A stretch of DNA of 49,585 nucleotides from CAZHDI01 sp964531285 (lineage in GTDB: Bacteria; Pseudomonadota; Alphaproteobacteria; JAJFIK01): NCBI GenBank assembly GCA_964531285.1, contig CAZHDI010000018.1, positions 1-49,585 on the forward strand, written 5' to 3'. The notes beneath the pieces were generated by a model, which saw nothing but the letters and a program-made list of their open reading frames with translations, ran no database searches and was not told the origin of the DNA. Positions 41,482 through 49,585 of the stretch are shown here, one piece after another. Position numbers and translations under genes: made by a program. The first letter of the stretch is position 1; each line of letters starts with the position of its first letter.

Positions 41482-42162
41482 TTAATTCTCTGAAACGAGA
41501 TGCCAGACGCTGGTGCGCCGCACGGCGCTATCCTCCAGGTCCCGGCTGGTCGCGACCTGATAGGTGGTCAGTTCGCGCATACCGTCGCGCGGCATATAGG
41601 TTCGGCCGGGGTCGCCGATCAGCACGGTCTTGCCGCGCGCCGCAAGGCCCCGGAGCCAGGTTTCGATCGCGGCGGACACACCGCGCTCATAACAAATGTC
41701 GCCCGCCAGGATCACCTCGGCGTCCAGATCGTCCTGCCCGATCAGATCCGCGTCCGTGGTCGCCAGGACCACCCTATTCTCAGTGGCATTGAGACCGGCG
41801 GCGGCCACCGCGAAGGCGTCGATATCGGCGGCCAGAACGCGGGCCGCGCCGGCCTTGGCCGCGGCGATGCCCACCAGCCCCGATCCCGACCCGAAATCCA
41901 GCACCGCGCGCCCCGCGACCGTTTCGGGATGATCGAGGATATAGCGGGCGAGCGCCTGGCCCCCGGCCCAGGCAAAGGCCCAGAAGGGCGGCGGCAGTCC
42001 GTGCTCGGCCAACTGCTCCTCGGTCATCTGCCACAACGGGACCACCTCGCTGGCCAGATAGAGCGCGATCTCCGGCACCAGCGGCGGCGTTTCGAGTTTT
42101 GTCTGGGCGCGGATAAACGTGGCAATGGCAGCGGCATCGCCGCCGGCGGGAACGGCGCTCAT
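41482..42162 (-). CDS. Class I SAM methyltransferase (METTL20-like)
   Basis: A 226-residue methyltransferase. The sequence PPPFWAFAWAGGQALARYI before the SAM loop DFGSGSGLVGIAAAKAGA, then ADIDAFAVAA and AGDICYERG, is typical of the ETF-beta lysine methyltransferase / lysine-methyltransferase-16 group. Protein lysine methylation is therefore a plausible activity, possibly on electron-transfer flavoprotein; this is inference. The frame opens 132 bases upstream, but the start overlaps the desaturase stop by 4 bases (ATGA), which indicates coupling. Confidence 0.85.
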   Translation of the reverse strand: MSAVPAGGDAAAIATFIRAQTKLETPPLVPEIALYLASEVVPLWQMTEEQLAEHGLPPPFWAFAWAGGQALARYILDHPETVAGRAVLDFGSGSGLVGIAAAKAGAARVLAADIDAFAVAAAGLNATENRVVLATTDADLIGQDDLDAEVILAGDICYERGVSAAIETWLRGLAARGKTVLIGDPGRTYMPRDGMRELTTYQVATSRDLEDSAVRRTSVWHLVSEN

Positions 42163-43079
42163 ATGCCGGCGGCCGGGCGGGCGGTGGCGAGCTTCAGAAC
42201 CGTCCAATAGCTCGGCTGGATCTCCATGCGCGGGGCAAGGCCCTTGTCCGTCAGTATCCGGTGCAGGCGCGGCAGATGGTAATGGGGCACCCACATATAA
42301 AGATGATGCTCGACGTGATAGTTCACATTGAACGGCGCCAGAAGCAGACGCGTGACAAGGCCTGCCCGTGTGGTGCGGGCATTGCGCAGCGGGTCGTCAT
42401 TGTCCGGCACCACCGCATGTTCGGCGATGTTCCGGATCCGGGTGATCAGGGGGAACCAGGTCGCCATGGGCAGGAGCCACAACAGCACATAAAGATGCGC
42501 CTGACCGATGGCCGTCAGACCCGCCAGAAGCAGGAGATTGGTCAGCGCAAAGCCGCCGAGCTTGCGTCTGAACAGATTCCATCGCTCAGCCAGCGTCATG
42601 TCAGATGTCCCGAGCCCGGCGCGAATCTGTGCCCGGCGCTGCTTGAAAAACGTCTGGCCGGTCAGGTCGCGCAGGATTTTCCGGCGCAGGCTGGTGGGCG
42701 TGACGGGGAACGGCGCGGACAGCGACAGGTCCGGGTCCTCCGCCTGCTGCACATGGCGGTGATGCTTGAGGTGATAGGCCCGGTAGGCATAGAGATCCGA
42801 CCCGACAGGCAGGCCAAGAAGCCACTGGCCCGTCCAGTCATTGAGCCCTTTGCTGCGCATCAGGACGCCATGGGCGGCGTCATGCATCAGGACCGCGAGC
42901 CCTAGCTGGCGCCCGCCGACGATCATGATGCCGAGGATCAGGGTGAGGACGGACGGCCATAGGGCAAAGACGGCCATGGCGGCGACGATCAGCCCCCAGG
43001 CGCACAGGACCGCCAGAAGCCCCCTCCAGTCCGATGTGGTCCGCAGCGCGGCAAGCTCATCGCGGGTCAGAACAGCCAT
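42159..43079 (-). CDS. Fatty acid desaturase
   Basis: A 306-residue membrane di-iron desaturase. The three histidine boxes are intact: HDAAH (66-70), HLKHHRH (about 100-106) and HVEHH (about 250-254). Four to five hydrophobic segments surround them. The position of the double bond and the substrate (fatty acyl-lipid or carotenoid) are unknown. It overlaps the MAPEG gene by 13 bases upstream and the methyltransferase by 4 downstream, so the three are one translational unit. Confidence 0.9.
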   Translation of the reverse strand: MAVLTRDELAALRTTSDWRGLLAVLCAWGLIVAAMAVFALWPSVLTLILGIMIVGGRQLGLAVLMHDAAHGVLMRSKGLNDWTGQWLLGLPVGSDLYAYRAYHLKHHRHVQQAEDPDLSLSAPFPVTPTSLRRKILRDLTGQTFFKQRRAQIRAGLGTSDMTLAERWNLFRRKLGGFALTNLLLLAGLTAIGQAHLYVLLWLLPMATWFPLITRIRNIAEHAVVPDNDDPLRNARTTRAGLVTRLLLAPFNVNYHVEHHLYMWVPHYHLPRLHRILTDKGLAPRMEIQPSYWTVLKLATARPAAGI

Positions 43080-43486
43080 GGCACACCCACCATTCCAGAG
43101 ACGAGGTCAAGCACCATCACCAGGGTCGCGACCATCTGTGCCAGGAAGAAGAAATACCGGAAGGCAAAGCTGCGCGGCGCCTCGGAAATCAGATGCAGGG
43201 CGGACTGGATGATCCGTGCGCCGACCACGACCACGGCGGCCAGATGGAAATATCCTGTCGCGACGCCGAAATGCAGCTCCAGAAGCACCACGGACGCGAA
43301 GATGGGCAGATACTCCATCGCGTTGGCCTGGGCATGCAGCGCCCGGCCGTATCCCCGCTTCTGCGCCACTTCTTTCTCGCGCCCCCGGGCGATGTTCACC
43401 GCCTGCCAGGTGACGACGACCATGCCCAGCGTGATGGCCCAGAGCACGTAAACGATCAGCAGCAGCGATGACAGGGTGATGGCCAT
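43067..43486 (-). CDS. MAPEG-family membrane protein
   Basis: A 139-residue protein with four hydrophobic segments. The signature RALHAQANAMEYLPIFA marks the MAPEG family (membrane-associated proteins in eicosanoid and glutathione metabolism). Bacterial members may conjugate or reduce lipid peroxides with glutathione. gshA for glutathione synthesis is in the window at 48949 but not adjacent. It follows ubiA by 48 bp on the same strand. Confidence 0.9.
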   Translation of the reverse strand: MAITLSSLLLIVYVLWAITLGMVVVTWQAVNIARGREKEVAQKRGYGRALHAQANAMEYLPIFASVVLLELHFGVATGYFHLAAVVVVGARIIQSALHLISEAPRSFAFRYFFFLAQMVATLVMVLDLVSGMVGVPWLF

Positions 43487-43534
43487 GGCCTTGGTATCCT
43501 CATTCCGGTGTGGGCGCCGGGCGCCCCGATCCGT

Positions 43535-44479
43535 TTATCCGGCCGTGAGTGTACCCAAGACGAGGCCGGCGAACAAAATCGCGCCGAAATCCCGGTTGGA
43601 TTTGAAGACCGCAAGGCATTTCGCCGGATCGTCCATGTCGAGCGCCTTCATCTGCCCGGCGAGGTGTCCGGCGCCGATGGCAAGCCCGGCATAAAAAGCC
43701 AGGCCCAGCCCGGCGGCCCAGCCGGCCGCCCCGAAACAGCCGATAGCGACGCCGTAGAATACCGCGAGCCAGGTCGGCGTGGTTTCCTTAAAGCGCAAAG
43801 CGGTGGATTTCACGCCGATGAGCGCGTCGTCCTCCCGGTCCTGGTGCGCGTAGATCGTGTCATAGCCCAGCGTCCAGGCAATCCCGCCCAGATACAGGAA
43901 CACCGCCGGCCAGCCGAGAAACCCGGCGGCGGCCGTAAAGCCCATAAGCGCGCCCCAGTTGAAGGTCAGGCCCAGCCAGGCCTGGGGCCACCAGGTGATG
44001 CGCTTCATGAAGGGATAGGCCGCCACCAGGGCCAGCGAGGCGATCCCCAGCCCGATGCTCAACCCGTTGAGTTGCAAAAGGACGAGGAGCCCGATGAGGG
44101 CCTGGGCGACCAGAAACACCGCCGCCGCGCGGGGCGTGACCTGACCGCTGGGGATCGGGCGCGAGCGGGTGCGCGCCACCTGGGCATCGAAGTCCCGGTC
44201 GACAATGTCGTTATAGGTGCAGCCGGCCCCGCGCATGACCACGGCACCGATGGCGAACAGGATCATCAGCCAGGGATCGGGAAACGACCCGCCGTCCGCA
44301 GCGGCCCCAAGGGTCAGGCTCCACCAGCACGGCCACAAGAGCAGCCAGGTGCCGATGGGCCGGTCGGCGCGCGCCAGCCGCAGATAGGGGCGGGACCAGA
44401 CGGGCGCCCAACTGTCCACCCAGTTTTGCGGGACCGCGTCGGCCACGGTGCCGGCGGGTGTTTCGGTGTCCTGTGTCAT
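43535..44479 (-). CDS. ubiA: 4-hydroxybenzoate polyprenyltransferase
   Basis: Integral membrane enzyme that attaches the polyprenyl tail to 4-hydroxybenzoate in ubiquinone synthesis. The 314-residue product has eight to nine hydrophobic segments. The first Asp-rich motif NDIVDRDFD (about 89-97) and the second, YDTIYAHQDREDD, bind the Mg-diphosphate. The N-terminal extension of about 30 residues is hydrophilic. Its product is the substrate of UbiD, encoded at 39432. In many alphaproteobacteria ubiA lies next to rsmE and gshA; here the haem-receptor pair separates them. Confidence 0.95.
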   Translation of the reverse strand: MTQDTETPAGTVADAVPQNWVDSWAPVWSRPYLRLARADRPIGTWLLLWPCWWSLTLGAAADGGSFPDPWLMILFAIGAVVMRGAGCTYNDIVDRDFDAQVARTRSRPIPSGQVTPRAAAVFLVAQALIGLLVLLQLNGLSIGLGIASLALVAAYPFMKRITWWPQAWLGLTFNWGALMGFTAAAGFLGWPAVFLYLGGIAWTLGYDTIYAHQDREDDALIGVKSTALRFKETTPTWLAVFYGVAIGCFGAAGWAAGLGLAFYAGLAIGAGHLAGQMKALDMDDPAKCLAVFKSNRDFGAILFAGLVLGTLTAG

Positions 44480-44556
44480 GCCTGAGGGATGGCCCAGGGT
44501 TCACCGGATGGCAAGAGGCAGGCCGCCGCGCCCGTCAGAGGCCGGCCATGGGCGCG

Positions 44557-46671
44557 TCAAAAGGCGCCGTCCCAGCGGACAATGGCTTTGAGATTGCGGC
44601 CCGGCTCGGGAACGCCCGCGAACACCCGCTCGTAGCGTTCGTCGAACAGATTGTCGGCGCCCAGATCGACCCGCAATCCTTCAAGCGGCCCCAAGGACGG
44701 GGCCCAGACGAAATAAAGATCGTAAACCTGATAGCCGTCCCGGAACGCGGCCGGATCGTCGGCCTTGTCGAACTCAGCGGCGAATTCGGCACGCAGACCC
44801 AGGCGCCCGTCGATCGCCGGCAGCCGGATGCCGGTATCCAGATTGATCCGGTCCGCCGTCAGCACGCCGACGAAACCGCCCGTATCCTGATTTTCTCCGT
44901 CGATGCTGGAATAGGCCGCCGTGAGATAGAACAGCGGGCTGTCATACTGCGCTTCGATCTCGATGCCGTCGAGTTCGGCATTTTCGACATTGGCGAAGCG
45001 GCTCGTCCCGGCGGTGCAGGGCAGCGGGATCATCGGATTGAAGCAGGACGGCGAGAAGGTTTGATCGACTTCCAGATTGATCAGGTCGTCCACATCCGAC
45101 AGGAAGTAAGACCCCTTGGCGATGAGCCGGTCGCCAGTCAGCAGAAGATCCGCAAAGTCGATGCCCGCGCCGATTTCCCAACTTGTGGATGTTTCAGGCT
45201 CCAGATCGGTGTTCTCGACGAAACTGTTGGGCGCGTTCACTCCAGGTCCAAGCGGAATCCGGAAATGCACATCATCCGCATAGATCTCATTGAAGGACGG
45301 TGCGCGGAATGCCTCGGCATAGTTCCCGAACAGGAGGAGCCAGTCCTGAGGCTGGTAGGACAGGCCGAATTTGGGCGAAACCGCGTCATCGTCCGTGGCA
45401 AGATCGCCTTCCGCGCGCTCCGTTTCGAACCGGTCATACCGGATGCCGGGAATCGCCGTGATCGTGCCGAACGGCGTATTGGCGGAAATCTCGGCTTGAG
45501 CGAACAGGCCCAGCGTATCGGCGGTCGCGTCGGGCACACCGCCGCGCGATCCGTCGGCGGTCGTTGTGTCCGTCCCGGTCTGTTCGTCCCGGTAATACTC
45601 CGCGCCGTAGGTCAACGTCACCGAGAGGTCTTCGCCATAGACGAGGCGCGAGCGGTTGTCGGCGATCACGCCGAAGGAGTCCACCTCCCGCTCGATCACC
45701 CGCGCCGACTCCAGTTCCGCTTCCTCGACGCCGGTCACCGCGCCGTAGCCGGTCAGGCTGGCATCGACCCAGCGATTGTCGTCCGGGGTATAGGTGAGAC
45801 CGGCGCGCAGCGTGTTGCTGCGGATGGCCTTGTCGACGAGATCCCCTTCGGTCAAGCCCTGGCCGTTGTTTGGCTCCACGGCATCATTGGTGAAGCTGAT
45901 CCAACTGGCCGACAGGCTCAAATCGTCCGTGATCCGTGCGCTGCCCTTCAAGAGACCGGACAGGATTTCGTCCTCAGACTGAAGGCTAAGATCGCCGGGT
46001 AGTGCGATATCGCCCGAGTTGCGGTAGGTGATACTGGCCACACCGTCATATCGTCCGTCCAGGGAGCGGGCGAAGACACTCGCGCCGGCCGAATACTCCT
46101 CGCTGACATCCTGGTAGCCGGTCTTGACCTGAACGCCGAAGGTCTCACCCTCAGCGAGCCGGTCAGCGGCGTCCAACGTCTGAAAGGCGATCACCCCGCC
46201 CAGGGCGCCCGATCCGTAAAGGGCGGAACTCGGCCCCCGGACGATCTCGACGGATTTCAGCAGATCCGGGTCGATAAAGAAGCGCCCGTCATGGCCCGAC
46301 AGGAAGTTTTGGCGAATGCCGTCGAACAGGACGAGCACCCCTTCGCCCTCGACGCCGCGCACACTCGGCACATCGCCGGTCCGGCGCGGCCCGCCGCCGA
46401 AGGCCACGCCCGGGATCGCGTCGAACAGGTCCGACAGCACCGAGGTGGCCAGATCGTCGATGGCCTCCTGATCGAGCACGGTCACGGCGCCGGGATAGCT
46501 GAACACCTCGATCGGATTGCGGGTCGCGGTGACCGTGATCGCGTCGATGGTCGCGACCACATAGCGGGCCTCGGCGTCGGTTTGCGTGGCTGGGCCCTGC
46601 GCGGCGGCGGCGCCGGCCCAGACAAGCGCTGTCGCCGAGACGGTGGTCAAAACAAGCCTTCGCATATGCAT
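44557..46671 (-). CDS. TonB-dependent receptor, haem/haemoglobin type
   Basis: A 704-residue outer-membrane receptor. A signal peptide (cut near AAA-QGP) is followed by a TonB-box-like IDAITVTATRNP and a plug domain (about 55-165). A 22-strand barrel ends in the aromatic GAF. The barrel has the two blocks that mark haem receptors: FRAPSFNEIY and, about 30 residues on, NTDLEPETS (NPNL-like). Uptake of haem from the medium is therefore likely. The start ATG is preceded by GGGGG. It is divergent from a lipoprotein gene, with Fur-like sites between. Confidence 0.9.
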   Translation of the reverse strand: MHMRRLVLTTVSATALVWAGAAAAQGPATQTDAEARYVVATIDAITVTATRNPIEVFSYPGAVTVLDQEAIDDLATSVLSDLFDAIPGVAFGGGPRRTGDVPSVRGVEGEGVLVLFDGIRQNFLSGHDGRFFIDPDLLKSVEIVRGPSSALYGSGALGGVIAFQTLDAADRLAEGETFGVQVKTGYQDVSEEYSAGASVFARSLDGRYDGVASITYRNSGDIALPGDLSLQSEDEILSGLLKGSARITDDLSLSASWISFTNDAVEPNNGQGLTEGDLVDKAIRSNTLRAGLTYTPDDNRWVDASLTGYGAVTGVEEAELESARVIEREVDSFGVIADNRSRLVYGEDLSVTLTYGAEYYRDEQTGTDTTTADGSRGGVPDATADTLGLFAQAEISANTPFGTITAIPGIRYDRFETERAEGDLATDDDAVSPKFGLSYQPQDWLLLFGNYAEAFRAPSFNEIYADDVHFRIPLGPGVNAPNSFVENTDLEPETSTSWEIGAGIDFADLLLTGDRLIAKGSYFLSDVDDLINLEVDQTFSPSCFNPMIPLPCTAGTSRFANVENAELDGIEIEAQYDSPLFYLTAAYSSIDGENQDTGGFVGVLTADRINLDTGIRLPAIDGRLGLRAEFAAEFDKADDPAAFRDGYQVYDLYFVWAPSLGPLEGLRVDLGADNLFDERYERVFAGVPEPGRNLKAIVRWDGAF

Positions 46672-46710
46672 ACCCCCAAGACAGTGCCGTCGACCGCTTA
46701 TCCGCAGTCG

Positions 46711-46776
46711 AGAATGAATTGCAGTTGCGCGACACTATCCAGGCAGATTAAGAATGCAAGCCAGAATCGTTTGCAA
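46711..46776. promoter_or_regulatory. Two Fur-like motifs in the divergent promoter
   Basis: GAATGAATTGCA (46712-46723) and GAATCGTTTGCAA (46764-46776) are similar A/T-rich half-site sequences in direct orientation. A further GAATGCAA lies at 46752-46759. They resemble alphaproteobacterial Fur targets of the form TTGCAA...ATTC read on the other strand. They sit in the 199-bp region between the haem receptor and the lipoprotein and could make both iron-regulated. Inference from pattern only. Confidence 0.5.
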
Positions 46777-46870
46777 TCACGGCGGCGGGTGCGTAGTGTC
46801 CCAAGCAGATACCGAAATGCAACGCATTCGCAAAATTCATGAGCATCGAACCGGATGGGGAGGGGGCGCC

Positions 46871-47884
46871 ATGCGCGTCATGACAATCACGCGGGCCATG
46901 ACGGCGGGCCTGCTTCTGGCGGGGCTGACGGCGGGCTGCGTCCCGGCCATGCAGAGCGCGGACTATGCGCCGCGCGCGGCGAACACGGTCATGAGCACCG
47001 CGGAACGGGCTGCGTTTGAGCGCGACCGTGCGGCGATCCTGGCCATGGCCGGCGAGTATCAGGTGGCCTTCTCGTTCCGCGAGACGGTACCGTTGCATGA
47101 CGGCTACAAACTCAAGGACGAGAAGCTGAGCGGCGGCAACGAGGTTGTCCGCGTCATTGCGGATGACGGCGATTTCATCAGCCTGCAACATATTCTGCTG
47201 GTCGGTCCGGACAGCGATGTGGTGGTCAAGCACTGGCGGCAGGACTGGATCTATGAGCCGACCGAGGTCTGGGATTTCGTTGGCCGCAACACCTGGACGA
47301 TCCGGCCTTTGTCGCGCGGCGAGCGGGCCGGCAAATGGGCCCAACTCGTTTATCAGGTCGATGACGGGCCGCGCTATGCCGGGGTGGCCGAATGGGTCCA
47401 TGAGAACGGCACATCGAGCTGGACCTCGCCGGCGTCCTGGCGCCCGCTGCCGCGCCGCGATGCGACGACCCGGGACGATTACGATGTGATCGTCGCGGTG
47501 AACCGCCACGCGCTGACCCCGGACGGGTGGGTCCATGAGCAGGACAATTCCAAACTGGTGCTGGACGACGAGCCCCATTACCTCGTTCGGGAAGTCGGCG
47601 TGAACACCTACAATCGCGCGGATAATTACGATCCGGCGCCGGCGGATGACTATTGGGAGGCGACCGCGGCGTTCTGGGAAGCGATCCGCGCCGAGTGGGC
47701 CCGCATCGCCCGTGAAAACCGTCAGTTCGGCCTCACCGTCGAGGGCGAGCCGGAGCCGGTCTATCTGCCGATCCTGGCGCTCGCCACCGAGGTCGAGAAC
47801 GGGGACAAGGCGGCCGGGTCCGCCGCCGGGGAGGCCATCGAGATCCTGCGCTCGTTCCTGGTGACCGAGCCGCGCACCCCCTGA
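46871..47884 (+). CDS. Lipoprotein, DUF6607-like, haem-receptor neighbour
   Basis: A 337-residue lipoprotein; the signal ends at LTAGC (Cys23). The mature part has VAFSFRETVPLHDGYKL, VVKHWRQDWIYEP, WAQLVYQVDDGPRYAGVAEW and WRPLPRRD, all rich in Trp and Tyr, which resemble the DUF6607 family as I recall it. That family is often found beside haem-type TonB receptors, which is also the case here. It may help move or bind haem at the outer membrane. The frame opens 117 bases earlier; ATG 46871 has GGAGGGGG upstream and gives a proper signal peptide. Confidence 0.72.
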   Translation: MRVMTITRAMTAGLLLAGLTAGCVPAMQSADYAPRAANTVMSTAERAAFERDRAAILAMAGEYQVAFSFRETVPLHDGYKLKDEKLSGGNEVVRVIADDGDFISLQHILLVGPDSDVVVKHWRQDWIYEPTEVWDFVGRNTWTIRPLSRGERAGKWAQLVYQVDDGPRYAGVAEWVHENGTSSWTSPASWRPLPRRDATTRDDYDVIVAVNRHALTPDGWVHEQDNSKLVLDDEPHYLVREVGVNTYNRADNYDPAPADDYWEATAAFWEAIRAEWARIARENRQFGLTVEGEPEPVYLPILALATEVENGDKAAGSAAGEAIEILRSFLVTEPRTP

Positions 47885-47960
47885 CGGCGGGCACGCCGGC
47901 CCGCTTTTCCGGCGACCCGCGCCGTGGCATGGTGGCCGCTCTCTTTCCCGAGGGCGGCCC

Positions 47961-48779
47961 ATGACACCTTCCGCGTCAGATCCTTCAGACTTGAGCGATA
48001 CGGACGATCTTCCGGCCTGTGCGACCGGCAAGACGCGCCTGTTCGTTACGGCCGATCTGGCGGCAGGCGCGCGCATCGATCTGGAGGCGGATCAAAGCCA
48101 CTATCTGGCTTCCGTCCTGCGCGCCAAGCCGGGCGAGGCGGTTTATCTGTTCAACGGCCGGGACGGGGAATGGCTGGCCGCCATAGCCGCGGTGTCCAAA
48201 AAAGCGGTCGCGCTCGATGTCGGACGGCGGACCCGCGCTCAGGACAGCGTGCCCGATCTGACACTGCTGTTCGCACCGGTCAAACGGGCCCGGCTCGATT
48301 TCATGGTCCAGAAGGCCGCCGAACTCGGCGTGGCCGCCGTGCGCCCAGTCTTCACCCGGCGGACCAATGTCACGCGCATCAAGGACGACCGCCTGGAGGC
48401 CAATCTGATCGAGGCCGCCGAGCAATGCGGACGCCTCACCGTGCCGCGCTATGAGGCGCCGGTGCGCCTCGATGCCCTGCTCGACGCCTGGCCGGAGGGG
48501 CATCGGCTGTTGTTCTGCGATGAGGCCGGGGCGGATGGGACGGTCCGGCCCATGCTCGATGCCCTGAACGCCCTGGATCCGGCGGCGCGGGGCGCGCCCT
48601 GGTCGATCCTGATCGGCCCGGAAGGCGGATTTGATGCGGGCGAGCGTGCGCGGCTCCATGCGCTTCCGGGTGTGCTTCCGGCCGCGCTGGGCCCGCGAAT
48701 CATGCGCGCGGACACCGCGGCCATGGCGGCATTGACCCTCTGGCAGGCGGCGCTGGGCGATCTTGGCGGGACGGGCTGA
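47961..48779 (+). CDS. rsmE: 16S rRNA m3U1498 methyltransferase
   Basis: Methylates U1498 of 16S rRNA. The 272-residue protein has the N-terminal PUA-like domain (TRLFVTADL, HYLASVLRAKPGEAVYLFNG) and the SPOUT knot with APVKRARLDFMVQKAAELGV, EAAEQCGR, IGPEGGFDAGE and LGPRIMRADTAAMAAL. The N-terminus carries about 25 extra hydrophilic residues. It precedes gshA in the common alphaproteobacterial order. Confidence 0.94.
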   Translation: MTPSASDPSDLSDTDDLPACATGKTRLFVTADLAAGARIDLEADQSHYLASVLRAKPGEAVYLFNGRDGEWLAAIAAVSKKAVALDVGRRTRAQDSVPDLTLLFAPVKRARLDFMVQKAAELGVAAVRPVFTRRTNVTRIKDDRLEANLIEAAEQCGRLTVPRYEAPVRLDALLDAWPEGHRLLFCDEAGADGTVRPMLDALNALDPAARGAPWSILIGPEGGFDAGERARLHALPGVLPAALGPRIMRADTAAMAALTLWQAALGDLGGTG

Positions 48780-48948
48780 TCGGCATTGCCGGGCCGATTG
48801 ACCACAATGCGAATAGGGATGTTGTCAGGCCGGGGCCGGGCCCTTATCTCTCCAGACAATGTGCACATGCAGGCATCGGCCCGGGGGCATGGATCTCCGG
48901 CGCCCGCGGCCTGCCGCCAATCAGAATGCGAGCCGAGGAGCGCCGTCC

Positions 48949-49585
48949 ATGTCCATCCCCCAGTCCGGCGGCGGTCCGATCGAGGACCGGCGTCAGCTTG
49001 TCGCGTATCTGGAGGCCGGCTGTAAGCCCCCCTCGGACTGGCTCATCGGCACCGAACACGAAAAATTCGGCTTCTATACCGACAGCTTCGCGCCGGTGCC
49101 CTATGACGGGCCGCGCGGGGTCGGCGCGCTTCTGTCCGGGCTTATGCGCTATGGCTGGGAGGGGGCCTATGAAGGCGAGACCCTTGTCGGCCTTCTGAAG
49201 GACGGCGCCAGCGTGAGTCTGGAACCCGGCGGTCAGTTCGAGTTGTCCGGGGCGGTGCTCGACAATCTGCATCAGACCTGCGACGAGGTTCACACCCATC
49301 TGGATCAGGTGGAGACCGTCGGCCGGGAACTCGGCATCGGCATGCTGGGCCTCGGAGCCTCGCCGAAATGGTCCCTGGACGAGACGCCCATGATGCCCAA
49401 AGGGCGCTACAAGATCATGGCGCGCTATATGGCCGAGAAGGGCAATCTTGGCCGCAACATGATGTTCCGCACCTGTACCATCCAGGTGAATCTGGATTTC
49501 GGCTCCGAAGCCGACATGGTCAAAAAGTTCCGCACATCGCTCGCCCTCCAGCCCATCGCCACGGCGCTTTTCGCCAATTCGCCGT
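48949..49585 (+). CDS. gshA: Glutamate--cysteine ligase, N-terminal part
   Basis: First step of glutathione synthesis: joins glutamate and cysteine with ATP. The visible 212 residues include IGTEHEKFGF, LEPGGQFELSG and GLGASPKW, the marks of the plant/alphaproteobacterial type of the ligase rather than the E. coli type. GAGGAG lies 8 bases before the ATG. The frame is intact and runs off the window end. Its start is shifted relative to rsmE by 169 bp. Confidence 0.95.
   Translation, partial: MSIPQSGGGPIEDRRQLVAYLEAGCKPPSDWLIGTEHEKFGFYTDSFAPVPYDGPRGVGALLSGLMRYGWEGAYEGETLVGLLKDGASVSLEPGGQFELSGAVLDNLHQTCDEVHTHLDQVETVGRELGIGMLGLGASPKWSLDETPMMPKGRYKIMARYMAEKGNLGRNMMFRTCTIQVNLDFGSEADMVKKFRTSLALQPIATALFANSP

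Noticed and set aside
44458..46002. A 514-codon open frame opposite the TonB receptor
   Set aside because: The receptor has a signal peptide, plug and haem motifs; the reverse frame has no recognisable feature.
1..49585. CRISPR arrays, insertion sequences, phage genes, attachment sites
   Set aside because: No spaced direct-repeat series, transposase, integrase or tRNA-linked duplication was seen. The longest direct repeats are the 33-, 24- and 15-bp tandems described.

Overview
The window is a 49.6 kb, GC-rich stretch of an alphaproteobacterial chromosome with about 53 protein genes. Several features point to that class: CIRCE-controlled groESL, an FMN-riboswitch-controlled ribB, a BamF-type (DUF3035) lipoprotein after lspA, DUF4170 and DUF2093 proteins, a plant-type glutamate-cysteine ligase, UbiA/UbiD ubiquinone genes, and an endonuclease-type MutL with no MutH nearby. 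The genus cannot be fixed from sequence alone. A group outside the best-studied orders (Rhodospirillales- or Kordiimonadales-like) is plausible. Most of the window is core housekeeping DNA. No phage, insertion sequence, CRISPR array, tRNA or rRNA was seen. One 100-N assembly gap (18433-18532) interrupts it.

Layout: 1-700 groEL (partial) and groES with CIRCE. 736-2345 a Cys-rich lipoprotein, then a promoter, FMN riboswitch and ribB. 2414-5880 a DNA alkylation-repair pair (ogt overlapping an Ada/AlkA fusion) and a sigma-54 response regulator. 6121-7013 an Arg/Asp/Tyr-repeat secreted protein and a candidate small RNA. 7113-9119 a Crp/Fnr regulator and an OmpA-type lipoprotein. 9290-10797 a MaoC hydratase and ribF. 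11124-18214 ileS, lspA, bamF, a Pro-rich ORF and mutL. 18211-20437 a methyltransferase tail, the gap, rsmD, an rluB-type gene and tadA. 20511-23878 an acyl-CoA dehydrogenase, a GFA protein, an SDR and a TetR regulator. 23943-32540 pmbA, cysQ, DUF4170 and a lipid A block (msbA-like, DUF374, waaA, lpxK, lpxL). 32581-37129 a small membrane protein, an M23 peptidase, DUF2093, xseA and purD. 37181-40976 an APH-like kinase, a zinc-type dehydrogenase and ubiD. 41138-44479 a small membrane protein, then ubiA followed by MAPEG, desaturase and methyltransferase genes. 44557-47884 a haem-type TonB receptor divergent from a lipoprotein, with Fur-like sites between. 47961-end rsmE and gshA (partial).

How the genes work together: the strongest theme is the cell envelope. 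It covers lipid A and Kdo assembly and export, lipoprotein processing (lspA), outer-membrane assembly (bamF), an OmpA lipoprotein and an M23 peptidase. A second theme is flavin and ubiquinone: ribB and ribF make FMN/FAD, ubiD (a prenyl-FMN enzyme family) and ubiA act in ubiquinone synthesis. A third is stress and repair: groESL, ogt, the Ada/AlkA fusion, mutL and xseA.

The most interesting non-coding signal is at about 6877-7013. It is a predicted Rho-independent small RNA with two consecutive hairpins, each carrying the same anti-Shine-Dalgarno 9-mer (CCTCCCCTC) in its loop. It resembles the alphaproteobacterial CcsR / alpha-r14 / 'cuckoo' RNAs and is preceded by a heat-shock-like -10 box (CCCCATATA).
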